NCBI GenBank assembly: GCA_037954325.1
Contig: JBBMNZ010000019.1
Coordinates: forward strand, 6,586,501-6,650,500
Direction of reading: 5' to 3'
DNA from: Fistularia commersonii
Taxonomy: Eukaryota; Chordata; Actinopteri; Syngnathiformes; Fistulariidae
Length of the DNA: 64,000 nucleotides
In this document: positions 26,348 through 38,561 of the stretch, in pieces
How the letters are laid out: each line of letters begins with the position of its first letter
Position numbering within the stretch: the first letter of the stretch is position 1
The notes under the pieces: model-generated
The model's database searches: none
The model's input: the letters and a program-made list of their open reading frames with translations, nothing else
What the model was told of the DNA's origin: nothing
Made by a program: the position numbers and the translations under genes

Positions 26348-27943
26348 CATTTGGATATGTGCTCAACATTTATCTACTAATGTTCAACTCCTGTTTGCTC
26401 GATATTTTGTTAACTTTTTCTCCAAAATACTAATCTGAATTTTTTTCAATATTTGTCAGGTGTGACCAACTTGTCCTTACTGTTTTTTTTTCCCCAAAGA
26501 CTTTGCATTAAGGTCATCCTTATTTTATGTAATTAAATTTCAATCTGGCCGATCATCACATGAGTCACATGGTCAAGGCAGAAACAGACTAGGGGTGTGT
26601 GTGTGTACATGTGTGTGCGCATGTGGTTGAAGCCAGCATCTGGTCCCATGTCATTTGTGAGTTGAGGCCTGAGTCATGTAACTTTTCAAGACAAACTTTT
26701 ACAACCTTTGGACCCTTATGTTTTTGTATTATAACTAATTAATAGGTCAGGAGAAGTTTCTGTTGATTCTATGTATATCAGCATTTTTTTTTACATTGAA
26801 AATGGAGAAAGAAAATGAATATTTAATCTACTGTAGGTTTTTCATATTTTGAAAATAAATATATTTAGTTGCAGAGGGGGGGTAGACATTGCGCCTCCAT
26901 GTCACATTTCAGTCACAACAGCCCCTTCACAGTTCAGTCAATAAGCTTCCATTAAGAGCGGGTTGGCTGTCAAAGCAACTTGTGACCCCTTCTCGGTCCT
27001 TGGAGCCCCCTGGCCCGTGATGTCCGTATCAATATGAATTTCAGCCTTTTCACCCATCATCTGCAATTCCCTGTGTCCATTAGTCTCAAGTATCTGTTTC
27101 CTCCCGTGTACCTATTGATTTCTCTGTGTTTTCGTACAGATTATATACACCGGGCATTAAAAAACAGGAACAGATTCATTGCCTGGATTTTGACACACAG
27201 GCATTAAAGTCCACTTTTTTTTTTCTACTTAAATGTTTTTTTCCGCCGCCTGTGTCTGTCCGGATGGCAGAGCCACTCGCACCACTGCACATAACTGCCT
27301 TACAGTCATGCAGAAGTGCAAAGCAACATGATATCTGATCACAGCTCGCAGATCAGATGACATGTAGCTTGAAGTTGGCTAGACTGCTGCCCTCGAAGGT
27401 CAGGGCTTTTCATCTGCGCGCTCACAATCCAATGACCTGTTGTCGTCATAAACAGGCAGACAATGCTGCAAATACAGAAGCTCGATTACGGTGATTCTGC
27501 ACAGTCTTTTTTTATCCACATGCCTAAATCAACCTCGTCCTGTGTCACGCCGATGAGGAAAAATGACTAACCTGATGACCTCATAAGTCAAAGATGGCAT
27601 TGTGCATAAACGAATACATTGTGCCCCTAAAGTTAGGTCACAAGGCTGTGTGCAAAAGACAGTGAAAAGAGGAGGAAACGAGAAAAACATTGGAATTAGT
27701 GAAGAGACAAAAATACAAAAACTGAAACAAAGAAAAAAAAATCCAATATGATTTTCAAGCTTTGAGAGCTTTGAAAATGCCCCATTTAGATTTCATATCC
27801 CCATGCAGATGAAAAGGTTGATCTGAAGAGCAAGTAGACTTTTCCTCCCAATCTCCACCCTCTTAAGTCTACCTCCATCACCGTCCACCTGGCAGGAGTC
27901 CTAGCAGTTGCACCAGCAGATGCACCAATGGATCACTTAGGTT

Positions 27944-27950
27944 ACACACA

Positions 27951-28014
<64 letters not shown>
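27944..28014. repeat. (CA)n microsatellite
   Basis: About 71 bp of CA dinucleotide with one TA interruption near 27957. The open frame that encodes Thr-His repeats across it is an artefact. Confidence 0.95.
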
Positions 28015-28019
<5 letters not shown>

Positions 28020-28070
28020 TCATCAGAGATTTCCTTCCTGCCACACGAAGTCAATGTCGCATGCCCTCTT

Positions 28071-28106
28071 GAGCCAGCGGGGGCTTGACCGTCCAGCGGG
28101 GGCTCC
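28071..28106. repeat. Duplicated CCAGCGGGGGCT word
   Basis: CCAGCGGGGGCT occurs twice within 36 bp (from 28074 and from 28093). Each copy resembles a CTCF half-site with one G missing from the usual spacing. Weak evidence for a regulatory role. Confidence 0.35.
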
Positions 28107-28532
28107 TAGTCATTGTTTTCCAAAGCCTCTCTGACAATCATCAAGTTTAAAAGTCTGGAATCTCACCCGGGACCATTTTGCCCGGGGAGACCCTATGAGG
28201 GGCCATTACTCTTGACAGCACATGTCCAGGGGAGTTCATTCAGTTCAATTAAAATGACTTTATTTGTTACCAGAAGTGCAACTTGTATACTAACATATCA
28301 ATTTACTCACAATTTCCAGCACCTTAAAAGTTGAAATATAAATACAAAAAGCGTACAGATGCGTTAAAAAAGTAGAATACAGATGAGTACAGCAGATATG
28401 TATAGGAAATGCAGATGTACAGAAATAGCAGATATGGATTGCGGCTCTCTATTACTTCCCCCCAATTTGCATCCGCCACAGCTTAAGTGAGCATATGCTC
28501 ACATTTGGCCACTCGTCACTGTCGAGTCATAG

Positions 28533-28551
28533 TTACCGCTAGGGGGCCTTC
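28533..28551 (+). promoter_or_regulatory. CTCF-type motif, forward
   Basis: TTACCGCTAGGGGGCCTT matches the CTCF consensus through the CC-n-C-Y-AGGGGGC core. Its strand is forward, facing the hmx pair about 7 kb away. It forms a convergent pair with the reverse motif at 49195-49214. Confidence 0.5.
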
Positions 28552-29575
28552 TGGGCTGAGCGTAGGTGGTTCTCAACCCAGTAGACCACTTCCCGAGGGA
28601 AGAAGATGGATGACCTTTGGCTTTATTTATGTCGTCGCCAGTCAAGCAGGACCTTTTCATCAGATACGGTCATTGTAATCCCTCAGCCCCCATTCAATTT
28701 ACAGGGGCACTCTGTCTATGCAGACCACTGAAGTCGACAAAATGAATGGATCAATAAACTCCCTGAAAGCCTGGCGAGAGGGCCGAGATCCCCCCCGGTC
28801 GCTATCAAGTTTCGCATCATAATGAATGGGGTGTTGTTTATGTTGTAAAGTGTGAGTCCTCTGAACAAGCCACTGTCTTGGAACCGAGCCTTGTATGTCG
28901 CCGCAGATGGATTTAAACGACATGATGAAGACAAAGGTGGCGAAAAATGATGCTCCAATTTTTTTTTAATCAAAGCAGTTTATAAATGGCTAATGACAGT
29001 GTTAGTAATTAGTTTGTGGTAACTGAAGAGGACATAATAGCAGAGTTAAAGAAGGAGAATTATGATTGTGGGTGGAATTTCAATCAGACGATGATTTATA
29101 AACCACTTTCTGTGAAATGGTGGGACTCTTTATTGACAAATCATGATTTAATCATGTTTAATTCTGTTTGTTTTATTGTAAACTAATTCCTTGATTAGAA
29201 GTTAACAGCAAATCTAATGACTTTTAGTAATTGGGTGATGGATGAATAATGCCATTATTATGGAGTCAAGCATTCAAAAGAATAAAGTACAGGAAGCGAC
29301 CCTTCTCCCCCAAAACTGGCTCCCAGAGGCGGATCTCCAAACTAATTGGCCTGTCCGAAACCATCACGGTTTAAATCTGTTTCAATTTCTGCTCTGCATT
29401 GCACCTTTGCCACTTTATGTTACCGCTAAGATGTGTCATTTCTTATAATTAATTTATTTTGTTTTGATTTATGTAAACCACCTTACAGCTGTTCCCTCTG
29501 AGTCTCGTGACCCCACTTCGGGAACCCCTGTGTGGATACCCTTTCTTTCTTTCAATTATTTATAACCCGTTCGTA

Positions 29576-29591
29576 AAAAAAAAAAAAAAAA
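29576..29591. repeat. Poly(A) tract
   Basis: A short A homopolymer in AT-rich intergenic sequence; no associated gene body seen. Confidence 0.85.
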
Positions 29592-30287
29592 TCATAAAAA
29601 CGTTGTGCAGATGGCTTTTTAACTAGAACGAAGGATTCACATATTGACACCTTGTAAACCGTTATGAAATCGTAGCCATTATATATCTTCTATCTTTATC
29701 ATTTCACCCACTTGTGTGTTTTTAAATTCTTTGTTTAGCTTTGCTATGATCTCTCAACAACTTTAGAAACTTATTGGTGACGTTGATTTTTGCCTCAATA
29801 GTTCTGCCTTTCTCGCTCTACAACTGTAATTTAGTAGACATCTTTTGCCTAATTCCATTTCCTGCATCTGTATCTGAGACAGAACAGTATCATAACAGTA
29901 CGATAGTGACTGTGTTCAGTGATTTCACATTATTCCTGATGTTTTGTTTTTGTGTACAATGAATGAGCAGAAAAGGCCGAGCTCAGATTCTAACAGCTAC
30001 TGAGTAAGTGAGAGACGAAGCTCCGATAACTCAATTAATTCTAAGAAATTGCTCTCTGCGTGTTGTAGTTTTAACCCCCAAATGACTTTATTTACTGACA
30101 AACTAATCCAATGACGTGGATTGTTCTATTATTTTGGCGGCTCACCCCGTTTTCTATTGGAGTCAGCTGTTACAGTTCAGGTTTGATTCGCAAGCTACGC
30201 TTTGACGTCCCATTTAATGGGGACTTCTGTTGAATCCAGCGTATCTGGAGGCAGGTTCAAGCAGTAATTGCTCGTAATTATATATTT

Positions 30288-30310
30288 AAAAAAAAAAAAA
30301 AAAAAAAAAA
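30288..30310. repeat. Poly(A) tract, 23 A
   Basis: A simple homopolymer directly preceding the enhancer-like block at 30311. Confidence 0.9.
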
Positions 30311-30545
30311 GCTTGGGGCAAAGAGAGCCCGTTTGTCAGAGTGTGATGCGCCGAGCTGCGTTAATGTAGATTAATGGCTTAATGTGAAAGTGATTAAAAA
30401 AACTTGTCACATATTCACCAGTTTTCCAGTTTTCAGCAGCAGGAATGAGCGACGAGGGAATAACCATTACGTATGGAATTTTAATTAAGAGAACTGTGAC
30501 ATTATCGTCTTTTACCTTGAAAAAATGGATCACACAACAGAACTC
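30311..30545. promoter_or_regulatory. Enhancer-like block (candidate conserved element)
   Basis: Repeat-free DNA with GTAGATTAATGGCTTAATG near 30366, GTGATTAAAAAAAC near 30390, and GGAATTTTAATTAAGAG near 30475, a classic double homeodomain palindrome. It lies about 5 kb downstream of hmx4. Function is inferred from motif density only. Confidence 0.25.
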
Positions 30546-31772
30546 TGAACTTTCTCTTTAAATTCCATTATTTGGATGCAGTTACAGGAATGCAGATGAT
30601 CAGCGGGGCCCATGGTACGTACATCTGCGTCCTACTGCTATGAGAGAGAGCGAACTTCCCCCGTGAAATTTATGCAGCGGGGACAACATTATCACTCGCA
30701 ATACAGGATCAATGATTTCAAACAATAGCACTCGGAATTCATGCATTTAATTCGGAATCAAAACCATGTGTTGTGCAGGGCAATGATGGTCGGACTGAGG
30801 AGAAGTGACGACAGCTCTGGATGGCCTTGGGGGCGCACATCCGCCCTGAATACCAGCCAAACTCACAGCGCCATTTCTTTGTAGAAAAACCGTCTTTGTT
30901 GCCACTGTTGGCAATAAGTCAGTTGCATGTATTAAAGTGCGCCGCAGTGTACGGCAGTCATTGATTGCCCTAAATGAGCGCATATGGTGCCTTGACTTTT
31001 GGCGCCTTTTTGATCAAGTTGAGATTTTAATGGATTTTTCTTCACCTCTGACAGACGAGGCTCGGGGTTTCAGCGCGGCCCGGGGCAGACGGCGGGCTGC
31101 TGCCGGGGTCATTTGAACCTTGTGGTTGCGGCGCAGAGTGCCGAGATGCAAAGAGCCAACAAGGCCTCACAAGTGTCCGACAGCAGGAGAGTCAGGAAGT
31201 CTGGCGACTGTAAACCCCACCCGATTCCACCCCCCTCCATCCCCTTCTCCCCCATCTTGAACGCACTCCAAGACACGTCAAGCGGGAACGTCTTTGCACA
31301 ATAACCTGCACTACTACACTTGCGAGGACATTTGTATTCAATTATAATGAGTCTTGACGTGCTACTCACTTAAGTCACAACCTACCTTCCTTACCCTCAT
31401 ACATTCATCCACATTTTTAATCACCACCTTCATTTTTAAGTTCACTGGACCTTTTGAATGTGTAATAACGGAATAAACTTTTAGCTTTTATTTCTAAAAT
31501 GTGTTGTATTAATTATTGTACATGGTTAAAATCAGTGTAAATTTTATTCCTAATGCGATTTGAAAATTTAGGTAATTGCGTAAATGATGCAAACTGTTGA
31601 AAGCCAACAAACTGCAACCAGGGTGGTTAAGAAATGTTATTTTTTTTAAAACAGGAACATAAGTATTAATACTGGATATCAGTCAGTGTGGAGGGTTTTG
31701 GGTAAAGGCATTTAAGATTGAAATGTCACTGCTTCCATTTTGTTCCTACCACTTCTAAAGCTTGGCTTTTGA

Positions 31773-31775
<3 letters not shown>

Positions 31776-31855
<80 letters not shown>
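31776..31855. repeat. (CA)n microsatellite, about 40 copies
   Basis: An uninterrupted 80-bp CA tract. It produces an artefactual Cys-Val repeat frame on the minus strand. Confidence 0.97.
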
Positions 31856-31859
<4 letters not shown>

Positions 31860-32955
31860 CAATTCCAAGTACCCAAATTTGACAAGAAATTGTTGAAAAA
31901 TTAGTCACATTTCTGACCTATTGAAAATTCATTTTAGATAACAGGCCACCCGATTTACTTCTGTATTATCTTTGCATTTTATCTTGTGGTTTTAGCCTCC
32001 CAAACGGATTGCACATAATTTAAGTGCACATTGGATGCAGTTTTGGTAAATAATAATCTATTTATGAACACTTTTCAATTATATAGCTATATTTAATGCT
32101 CTGGCATATTCAGCAAACTTTTAATTAACCATTTGTTATAATCATCAGCTAATGTTTTTCTGCAAAATGAATGTATTCTGTATTTTCTCAATCATACAAC
32201 TGAAATTTACACCAATCGGGTCAAATTAAAATACACTTAATGAACAACTAATAGCCTCTGGTGGAAAAGCAATGTCTGTTGTTGTCATTTAGTAAAGGTT
32301 TACAACTTAATGCAGTGTACATTTGGTGTTATGTTAATACATGCAAATTAAGATAAAAGTGAGCCTTGCCACTGGTATGTTAATTAAGAACCAAATTTAA
32401 ATTTACAATTTCAGTAACAAAGATCACAACTGTAATCAGTGTTCAATAATGGAGAAGTAATGCTTGCTTAAATTTCCTGATCCTTTCTAGACTGAGCTTT
32501 ATGATTAGAAGGAAAAAGAACAATCAAACATCTGACTTAGACTTTTATTGTGTTATTTTGAAAAATATTATTGTCTTTCATGCATGGAAAACTCTTCAAA
32601 ACTAAAGAGATAAAACTAACAGGTTATCAATCTAAACTTAATGCTTATTGTAGATAACAGTGCACATATGTTTTCAAATAATAAACTGACTAAAGCTTAT
32701 TCTTAATATTTACAAATTTACATAAACATAACTGATACAATTAATATTATCAAAATACTGCATGTATCACTACATTGACCGATGTTGATTATTATCCCCT
32801 TATTGTCAATTTATTAGACCCTAATACTCTAAGCCATCCCGAAAATATCATGTCATTACCATTGTGAGTGATAATAACATTCCTAACGGCATACTTGAGC
32901 TACAGTTTAAAAACAATTTACAGCAAAGCCACAGGATTTATGTGATACAGTTCTG
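31860..32955. other. Intergenic, very AT-rich, nothing recognised
   Basis: About 1.1 kb of AT-rich unique sequence between two dinucleotide microsatellites. No gene, repeat family or clear motif cluster was recognised. Confidence 0.6.
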
Positions 32956-32956
32956 G

Positions 32957-32958
<2 letters not shown>

Positions 32959-33052
<94 letters not shown>

Positions 33053-33073
33053 CACATGCATGCATGCATGCAA
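32959..33073. repeat. Compound (TG)43-(CG)3-(TGCA)n alternating tract
   Basis: 86 bp of pure TG (32959-33044), then CGCGCG (33045-33050), then TGCACATGCATGCATGCATG. It is almost wholly alternating purine-pyrimidine for about 115 bp, a sequence class able to adopt left-handed DNA. Open frames over it are artefacts. Confidence 0.95.
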
Positions 33074-33875
33074 TCACAGTACTGGTAATAATATATATTT
33101 ATTTACATTTTTTTCTTGTTTGCAATCAATCTTTGACAACTTAGTGTAATATCATAATTATGAATTTCCCGCTGTGGGAATAATGATAATGAGGATTTTT
33201 TTGCTGTCATTCATATCCAACATACAGCCCCTGCAACAACTTCTAATTCCCCTGGGGTGTGAGATTGTGGGAATGATGCGTTACAGTACAATGACACATC
33301 TATAGCAAGGTTTGAAAAGAATTCAGTGGAGAAAACAACTGATTTGCAGGCAGACTAAGTGGTTGAGTGAACAGGTTAACAGTGATGAGGCCTTGAATGG
33401 CTGTGACAGGGAGAAAGCAGCGAGAGGCTCCAGCACTGAAGGGGGAAGTGACCCAGAAACGGTGCGTAAGTGCAGCTCGCTTGGCCCTTTAGGAAGAATC
33501 TCTGCAGAGGAACTGATGCAGGTCCAACGGCGCTTCTCTCTCTCCTTCTCCCTCTTTCCGCAGAGATGCATTACTCAGCTATAAACTCATACACTCAGAC
33601 CGAGGGAAAAGATGAGGCGAGTGTGTTTATCAGTTACTATCCTGCAGCAAAAAGATGAAAACCTTTAAACTGGAAAGGTCTCCGGTTCATTGGAATACGA
33701 TTTCTGTGAATGTGAATGTAAATGCAAATATGCTGAATTTCATTCTTTTCTCTTTTTTTTTCCCCTTGATATTCTGAACTTGCGTTTTCACTTCCTGTTA
33801 CATTATTCATTGCTCCAAGTTTTAAACTTAGCCACATTGATTTTAATACAATTTAGCACAATTAAGGTGATGCTG

Positions 33876-33901
<26 letters not shown>
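33876..33901. repeat. Poly(T) tract, about 26 T
   Basis: A homopolymer between hmx4 and the TG tract. No element body recognised. Confidence 0.9.
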
Positions 33902-33906
<5 letters not shown>

Positions 33907-34946
33907 CACATCAAACTGTTTACTTCATACTTTGCTTCAAAGCACACTCAGAAAGTAGCTGTTTATTACAGCTTTATAATAATATAATATCCGTAAAATT
34001 CTTAAAACAAGTAAATCAAGGATTGGACGTCACCTCAGTTCCAAACCTCTATTCCTATCTTATTGGCTTTTAATAATTTCTGTTCATAAGAATAATTAAC
34101 ATTGCAGATTCCCTGCTGTTACATGTCTTAATTTATGTTTTAATTCCCCTGAACCTCTGAGTCTGCTATACAAAACGTTTCTTTTTTCACCTCTCTTTAA
34201 CAGTTTGAATGTCACTGTTGAGTTTTTTTTTGCAAAACTTTTCCGCCTGTTAAAACTGTGGTGAGTAAAGGATCCTGACAAGTAGCAACGTGAGGCTAGA
34301 TTTATGGTAAAATAACATTATTTACATTTTACTTACATGTATGTATATTTAAAAAAAATGACCCATGTGACATAGCTATTGACAAATTATAAATGGCTTT
34401 AACAACTTTTTCAATCTGAAATTATGCATTTTAAAAAAAAAAACAAGACCTGTTGAATCAAAAAAACATTTTTAGACCAAAACCTTTTTCTTCAAAGTAG
34501 TTTAAAAGTACACATACAAACGCACTCCATAAATTCCTGAGGGACTAAGACAATCCTCTTTTTCCCCCTGATGAGAAAAACTTTTGAACTGCATTTGAAG
34601 GCCTTTAGAAAGAAACAACTGCCTGACTGTCAGTAGCAAAAAAAGCAACATAAACAGAATAGAGACTTCGTCCTGGGAGGCATTTAATGCTCGGCTTATT
34701 CTGTTTAAGCAGTAATAACGTGATAAGAAATGTGTTACTCTTGCGATTAAAAATAATTATCAAGTATTCAGCAGTTACAAACGGAAGTGTATTTTGCATT
34801 TGTATTTTGAAATAACTTACTCACAAATACAGAATTTTAAAGGAAGAATATTTGGAAAATAGATACATATATAAATTCTATCCACCTGTAAAAAGTCACT
34901 AAGCGTTGAGCCAACACACTTCGGCCAAGTAGCAAACGTTACACGT

Positions 34947-34952
34947 TTTATT
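34947..34952 (-). terminator. hmx4: Candidate polyadenylation signal of hmx4
   Basis: AATAAA on the minus strand, the first canonical signal I find after the hmx4 stop codon. It would give a 3' UTR of about 520 nt. No transcript evidence, so only a candidate. Confidence 0.4.
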
Positions 34953-35474
34953 GCAAAACTTCATCGTCATGAGTAACTGCGTTCAGTTTCACAATCTGCT
35001 ATATGAAAGGTCACGTGTCCAGAGAACAAAAATATGTGTTTTTAAATGAATAATAACTATAATAATAAAGTATAAATATACATAATGAAATTACTCCACG
35101 AAAATAACGAATTGACAGGTAGTTATTGTCACGGAACGGAGTGGACGCAGCATTTTACTCTGGAGGACCAGGTTAACCTACATTCATCCAATAAGACTGC
35201 GCGGAGAAAGAGAGAATCCACGCGTGTGCACGACAGACGTCCCACTCAGAAACATCATCCGGGTTTTGCAACAATAAATGAATAATGATAAAAAATAATA
35301 ATAATAACGGGGGGCGAGGAGGAGGAGGAAAGTGGCACATGCTTGTCTGTTGATATGTCTGCGAAGTTACATTTGAACACTTTATCTGGTCGAATGGAAT
35401 AAAAACAAAGAGAGAGGGAGAAAATGAAGAATCGAGGCTCTGCACGTCCACGCTTCCCACGAGAGGAGCCGTCT

Positions 35475-36410
35475 TCAGTCCGTGTCAAACAGTCCATAAT
35501 ATTTGCCAGTGTTGGAGAAGTAAATGTAAGGCGCCGCGCTGGCCGGCGGGTAGAGCACCGGGAAAGACACGGGCAGCAGGCAGCCGCCCAGCAGGCTGCT
35601 GTCCTTGTAAAAAGTCGGTAGCGGCAGGTTTTTTCCGGCGGTGTCCGCGAAGTGCTCGGCGGCCAGCGGGCCCTCCGCGTCCGTGGACAGCTGCCTCTTC
35701 AGCTTGTTCCTGCGGTTCTGGAACCAGATCTTCACCTGGGTCTCGGTGAGCTGCAGAGAACTTGCCAGACACGCCCGCTCCGAGCTGCTCAGGTAGCGCT
35801 TCACGTCGAACGTCGCCTCCAACTGGAAGATCTGTCTCTTGGAGAAAATGGTGCGCGTCTTCTTCTTCACCGCGGCTTTTGGGTCCGCCGCTCCGGCTGC
35901 CACCGCGGCCCGCGGCTCCGTCGCGTCGCCGCCCTGCGCGCTATGCGCTCCGGACTCCGAGTCCGGCGCCGGCGCGTCCGCTACCTGGTCGCAGCTTCCG
36001 CGTTCAGCTGCGGACGTGGGGAGAAATCAATCAAAAAAATAATAATTTGAAAGCATCTTGTAATTATTTCAAATCTACACATTTAGCTTGTGTTTGACTC
36101 TGATGTCCGGACTGGAGCGCGAACACGGTGAAAACGAAACAAAATCAACAAACAAAAAGTTACTGATGGTCAGTGAACGCCTCATTATGTCCGCCGTACC
36201 TGCGCCCGGTGCGGCCCCGTCGTTTCTGGTCCCCCGGACGTCCCACAGCTCATCGAGCCCGGTTTGACAACCTCCATCACTCCGCGACCCGTTCGCGTCT
36301 CCGCCGCCGCCGCCTCCGTCCCGCCGCTTCAGGTTCAGTATGTTGTCGATGGTAAACTTGAGCGACGCGCTCCGACCCGCCGCGTCCTCCTTGCTCATGT
36401 TCCCCGGCAT
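35475..36410 (-). CDS. hmx4: HMX-family homeobox transcription factor (SOHo type)
   Basis: Two exons: 36410-36200 and 36007-35475, joined across a 192-bp GT-AG phase-1 intron (CGCAG|GTACGG donor; CGTCCGCAG acceptor). The product is 247 aa. Residues 19-25 (FTIDNIL) are an eh1-like Groucho-binding motif. A Gly/Asp/Ala-rich low-complexity linker follows. The homeodomain is residues 118-177 with L16, F20, W48, F49, N51 and R53 in place and the HMX hallmark KRYLSSSERA. Position 56 is Leu (NRRNKLKRQ) where hmx1 has Trp. The tail has FYKDSSLLGG and ends in LFDTD, reminiscent of HMX2 tails. These features fit the SOHo/hmx4 group known from birds and fish and absent from mammals. M5 (ATG at 36398) is an alternative start in better agreement with an MSKE-type N-terminus. 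The protein acts in the nucleus in eye, ear and sensory-ganglion patterning. Paralogue assignment is from memory of family features. Confidence 0.92.
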
Positions 36411-36780
36411 GTCCTCCGCTCCGCCGCGACTCCCGGAACACCTGCTCGGACACCTCCGGACGCTGCGAGCCTCATGGCTCCTCGGCCGCGACTAGCCGGC
36501 GGCGGAGCCGGTCGGCGAGCGCGGCTCTTCGGCGACCCGGAAGAGCGCGGTTTGGCGGCTTTTGATTGGTGAGGTTTCGGGCGACGCGAGGGCGGGATTC
36601 TCGTCCGCGCCGCGACCGCCTGCCGCGGGAACTCTTTAAATAGTCGTGTAGTGCAGGAGATCACGCCTGTTTTGCTCAGCGCGCCGCGATGCCGAGCGGA
36701 CAGAAGGCGCCGCGCAGCCGCTCCTCCGCCCGGGGAGGGAGGCGCGGAGGCCGGGGGTCCCGAGGCGCGGATCACATGAG
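36411..36780 (-). promoter_or_regulatory. hmx4: hmx4 5' region and CpG-rich promoter
   Basis: A very CpG-rich segment directly upstream of the hmx4 ATG. On the minus strand CTATTTAAA (36643-36635) is a TATA-like element that would start transcription near 36605-36610, giving a 5' UTR of about 200 nt. The stretch AACTCTTTAAATAG is the only AT-rich island in the block. Open frames on both strands here are by-products of high GC content. Confidence 0.5.
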
Positions 36781-37375
36781 ATGAGCCGGAGGTGACGCGT
36801 TCAGGAGCCTCGATATTCCTCTAATTGCTTGGGGTCATGGGAATCGGGGGTCCCCTGAAAATCCGCCTGCAAGGGGAGCGGGGGACCGAGGGTTTACAAA
36901 CCTGAGTTCTGACGATTTCCGGGGGTTGAAGCCCTTGCTCCGACGCTAATTGTAAACTATGGGGATGGTTTCCTTGGACTCGGATAAAACCCAATCCGAT
37001 GTTAGACTGCTTTTAAAAACATAAAGTTCACTGTTGTGTAATCCCTATCATGATTCCGCATCACTTATTTAATCACCCCTAATTTAAATTTCTACTAACT
37101 AATTTGTAAATTACTTATCTTATACAATTTTATCCCCATTATTCTTATCAGAAAAAAAAACGTAAATTCCCGAAATACACTCTCGGTATAAATAAATCAG
37201 TACAAACAAACGCCAAGAAATCACAAAATAAATAAATCATTGAATATACTTTATTCACATGTGAATGTGCCCGTGTACAAAAGTTTGTATGAAATCTGTT
37301 TTTAAATAGAAAAGTGTTTTATCAAAGTATGTCATGAAATAAATCACCGGGACCAATGAAAAGACACATGGGGGA

Positions 37376-37389
37376 GGGGGGGGGGGGGG
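37376..37389. repeat. Poly(G) tract, 14 G
   Basis: A run of 14 G preceded by GGGGGA, a G-quadruplex-capable tract 60 bp from the TG microsatellite. Confidence 0.9.
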
Positions 37390-37447
37390 CAACAAAAAAT
37401 AAACTATTTTTTAAAATAAATTATTATACTTCTGCACTGTAGAGAAG

Positions 37448-37450
<3 letters not shown>

Positions 37451-37537
<87 letters not shown>
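37451..37537. repeat. (TG)n microsatellite between hmx4 and hmx1
   Basis: About 43 uninterrupted TG units (87 bp). Because hmx1 lies upstream of hmx4 in transcription order, the tract sits in hmx1's far 3' flank and hmx4's distal upstream region. Confidence 0.97.
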
Positions 37538-37539
<2 letters not shown>

Positions 37540-38086
37540 AGCAGATAAATAATTTCAAAGCCTTTTTTTCTGGTGCCTCTCAATTTAAACTTGGAACAAA
37601 ATTCAAGTTCGATTTTTGGTCTGACATTTCATTTTCTTTTCTTTTTCTCAGACATTAACTTTTTATACAGAGAAAATTACTCAGAACTCAAATAAACCAG
37701 TTAAATCCCCAAGTTCCCTCAAAATCACACACAAGTTTCAGAGTTGTGTTTGGAATGTTTACATCGTTTCTGCATCTTTTTATTCTGAAAAATTAACTGA
37801 TCTTCCACTGACATTTCTTCCCCAATATGTGACTACCTTTACTTTGAAATATCAGGGATTTTGAGCCGGTGAACTGATGTGAAACCTCTAAAATGCATTC
37901 AAAACTGGAAACCTTCAAATCCAAAATGGGATTTAAGTGAGTCGAATGTTTTCTGACTGACACTAAAAACTAAATCTGTGACTTAAATGGATTCCAATAC
38001 TCTGCTTATTCATTTAGTTTTGTATAGGTGCTCGGTCCAAAGCACAGTCCTGGACTTCCCTCTGTGTTTTTTTCAGGATAAAAGTT

Positions 38087-38092
38087 TTTATT
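38087..38092 (-). terminator. hmx1: Candidate polyadenylation signal of hmx1
   Basis: Minus-strand AATAAA about 470 nt after the hmx1 stop codon, the nearest canonical signal. Further copies at 37779-37784 and 37250-37255 are alternatives. Confidence 0.35.
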
Positions 38093-38561
38093 CCTGACTG
38101 GAGTTGAGGGTCTCGGGGGAAAAACCTGGTAAAGAGTGCAAAACCTTCAAGGACATACAGTACAATGGCTGGGGGATTTAAAAATTACAGATTTGACTTG
38201 ACTTTGCAAGTTTGTAAGTTTGCTATTGGCTGGTCTCAATGTAATTGAACCAATAGAAATGTTTCAATTCTTTTGTCAGTGTCCAACCTGTCAACCAGAC
38301 AGCAAAAACAATGCGCTGGTAAAAAAAAGTTCGAGATTTATGATTTCCCACTAAATGAAGACAAATGTGTCATTTGGATTGCAGAGTTTTGCTTTCAAAC
38401 CAACCTGTAATTACATTCGGGCTCTGTTTCTTCAATTGAACGCTATGTCGGGAAGGTTATCGAAAGAAAACATTTGGGGGGGGCAGAAGTACAGCTAAGG
38501 AAGAGAAACCGACAGCTTTGTATTTCTAGTGTCCGAGTTCAGAGTCTCAAAGCTGCTGGCG

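Larger units (their letters stand above)
36781..38084. other. hmx4-hmx1 intergenic spacer
   Basis: About 1.3 kb between the hmx4 promoter and the first candidate hmx1 polyadenylation signal. It contains a G-rich run and a long TG microsatellite, listed separately. A second minus-strand AATAAA at 37250-37255 and a third at 37779-37784 would allow longer hmx1 3' UTRs reaching into this spacer. No further gene seen. Confidence 0.55.

Noticed and set aside
32864..33149. Cys-Val repeat frames over the TG tract
   Set aside because: Dinucleotide-repeat artefacts in several frames.
35652..36097. Overlapping 111- and 132-codon plus-strand frames across hmx4
   Set aside because: Antisense shadows of the homeobox exon; Arg/Leu-rich without family resemblance.
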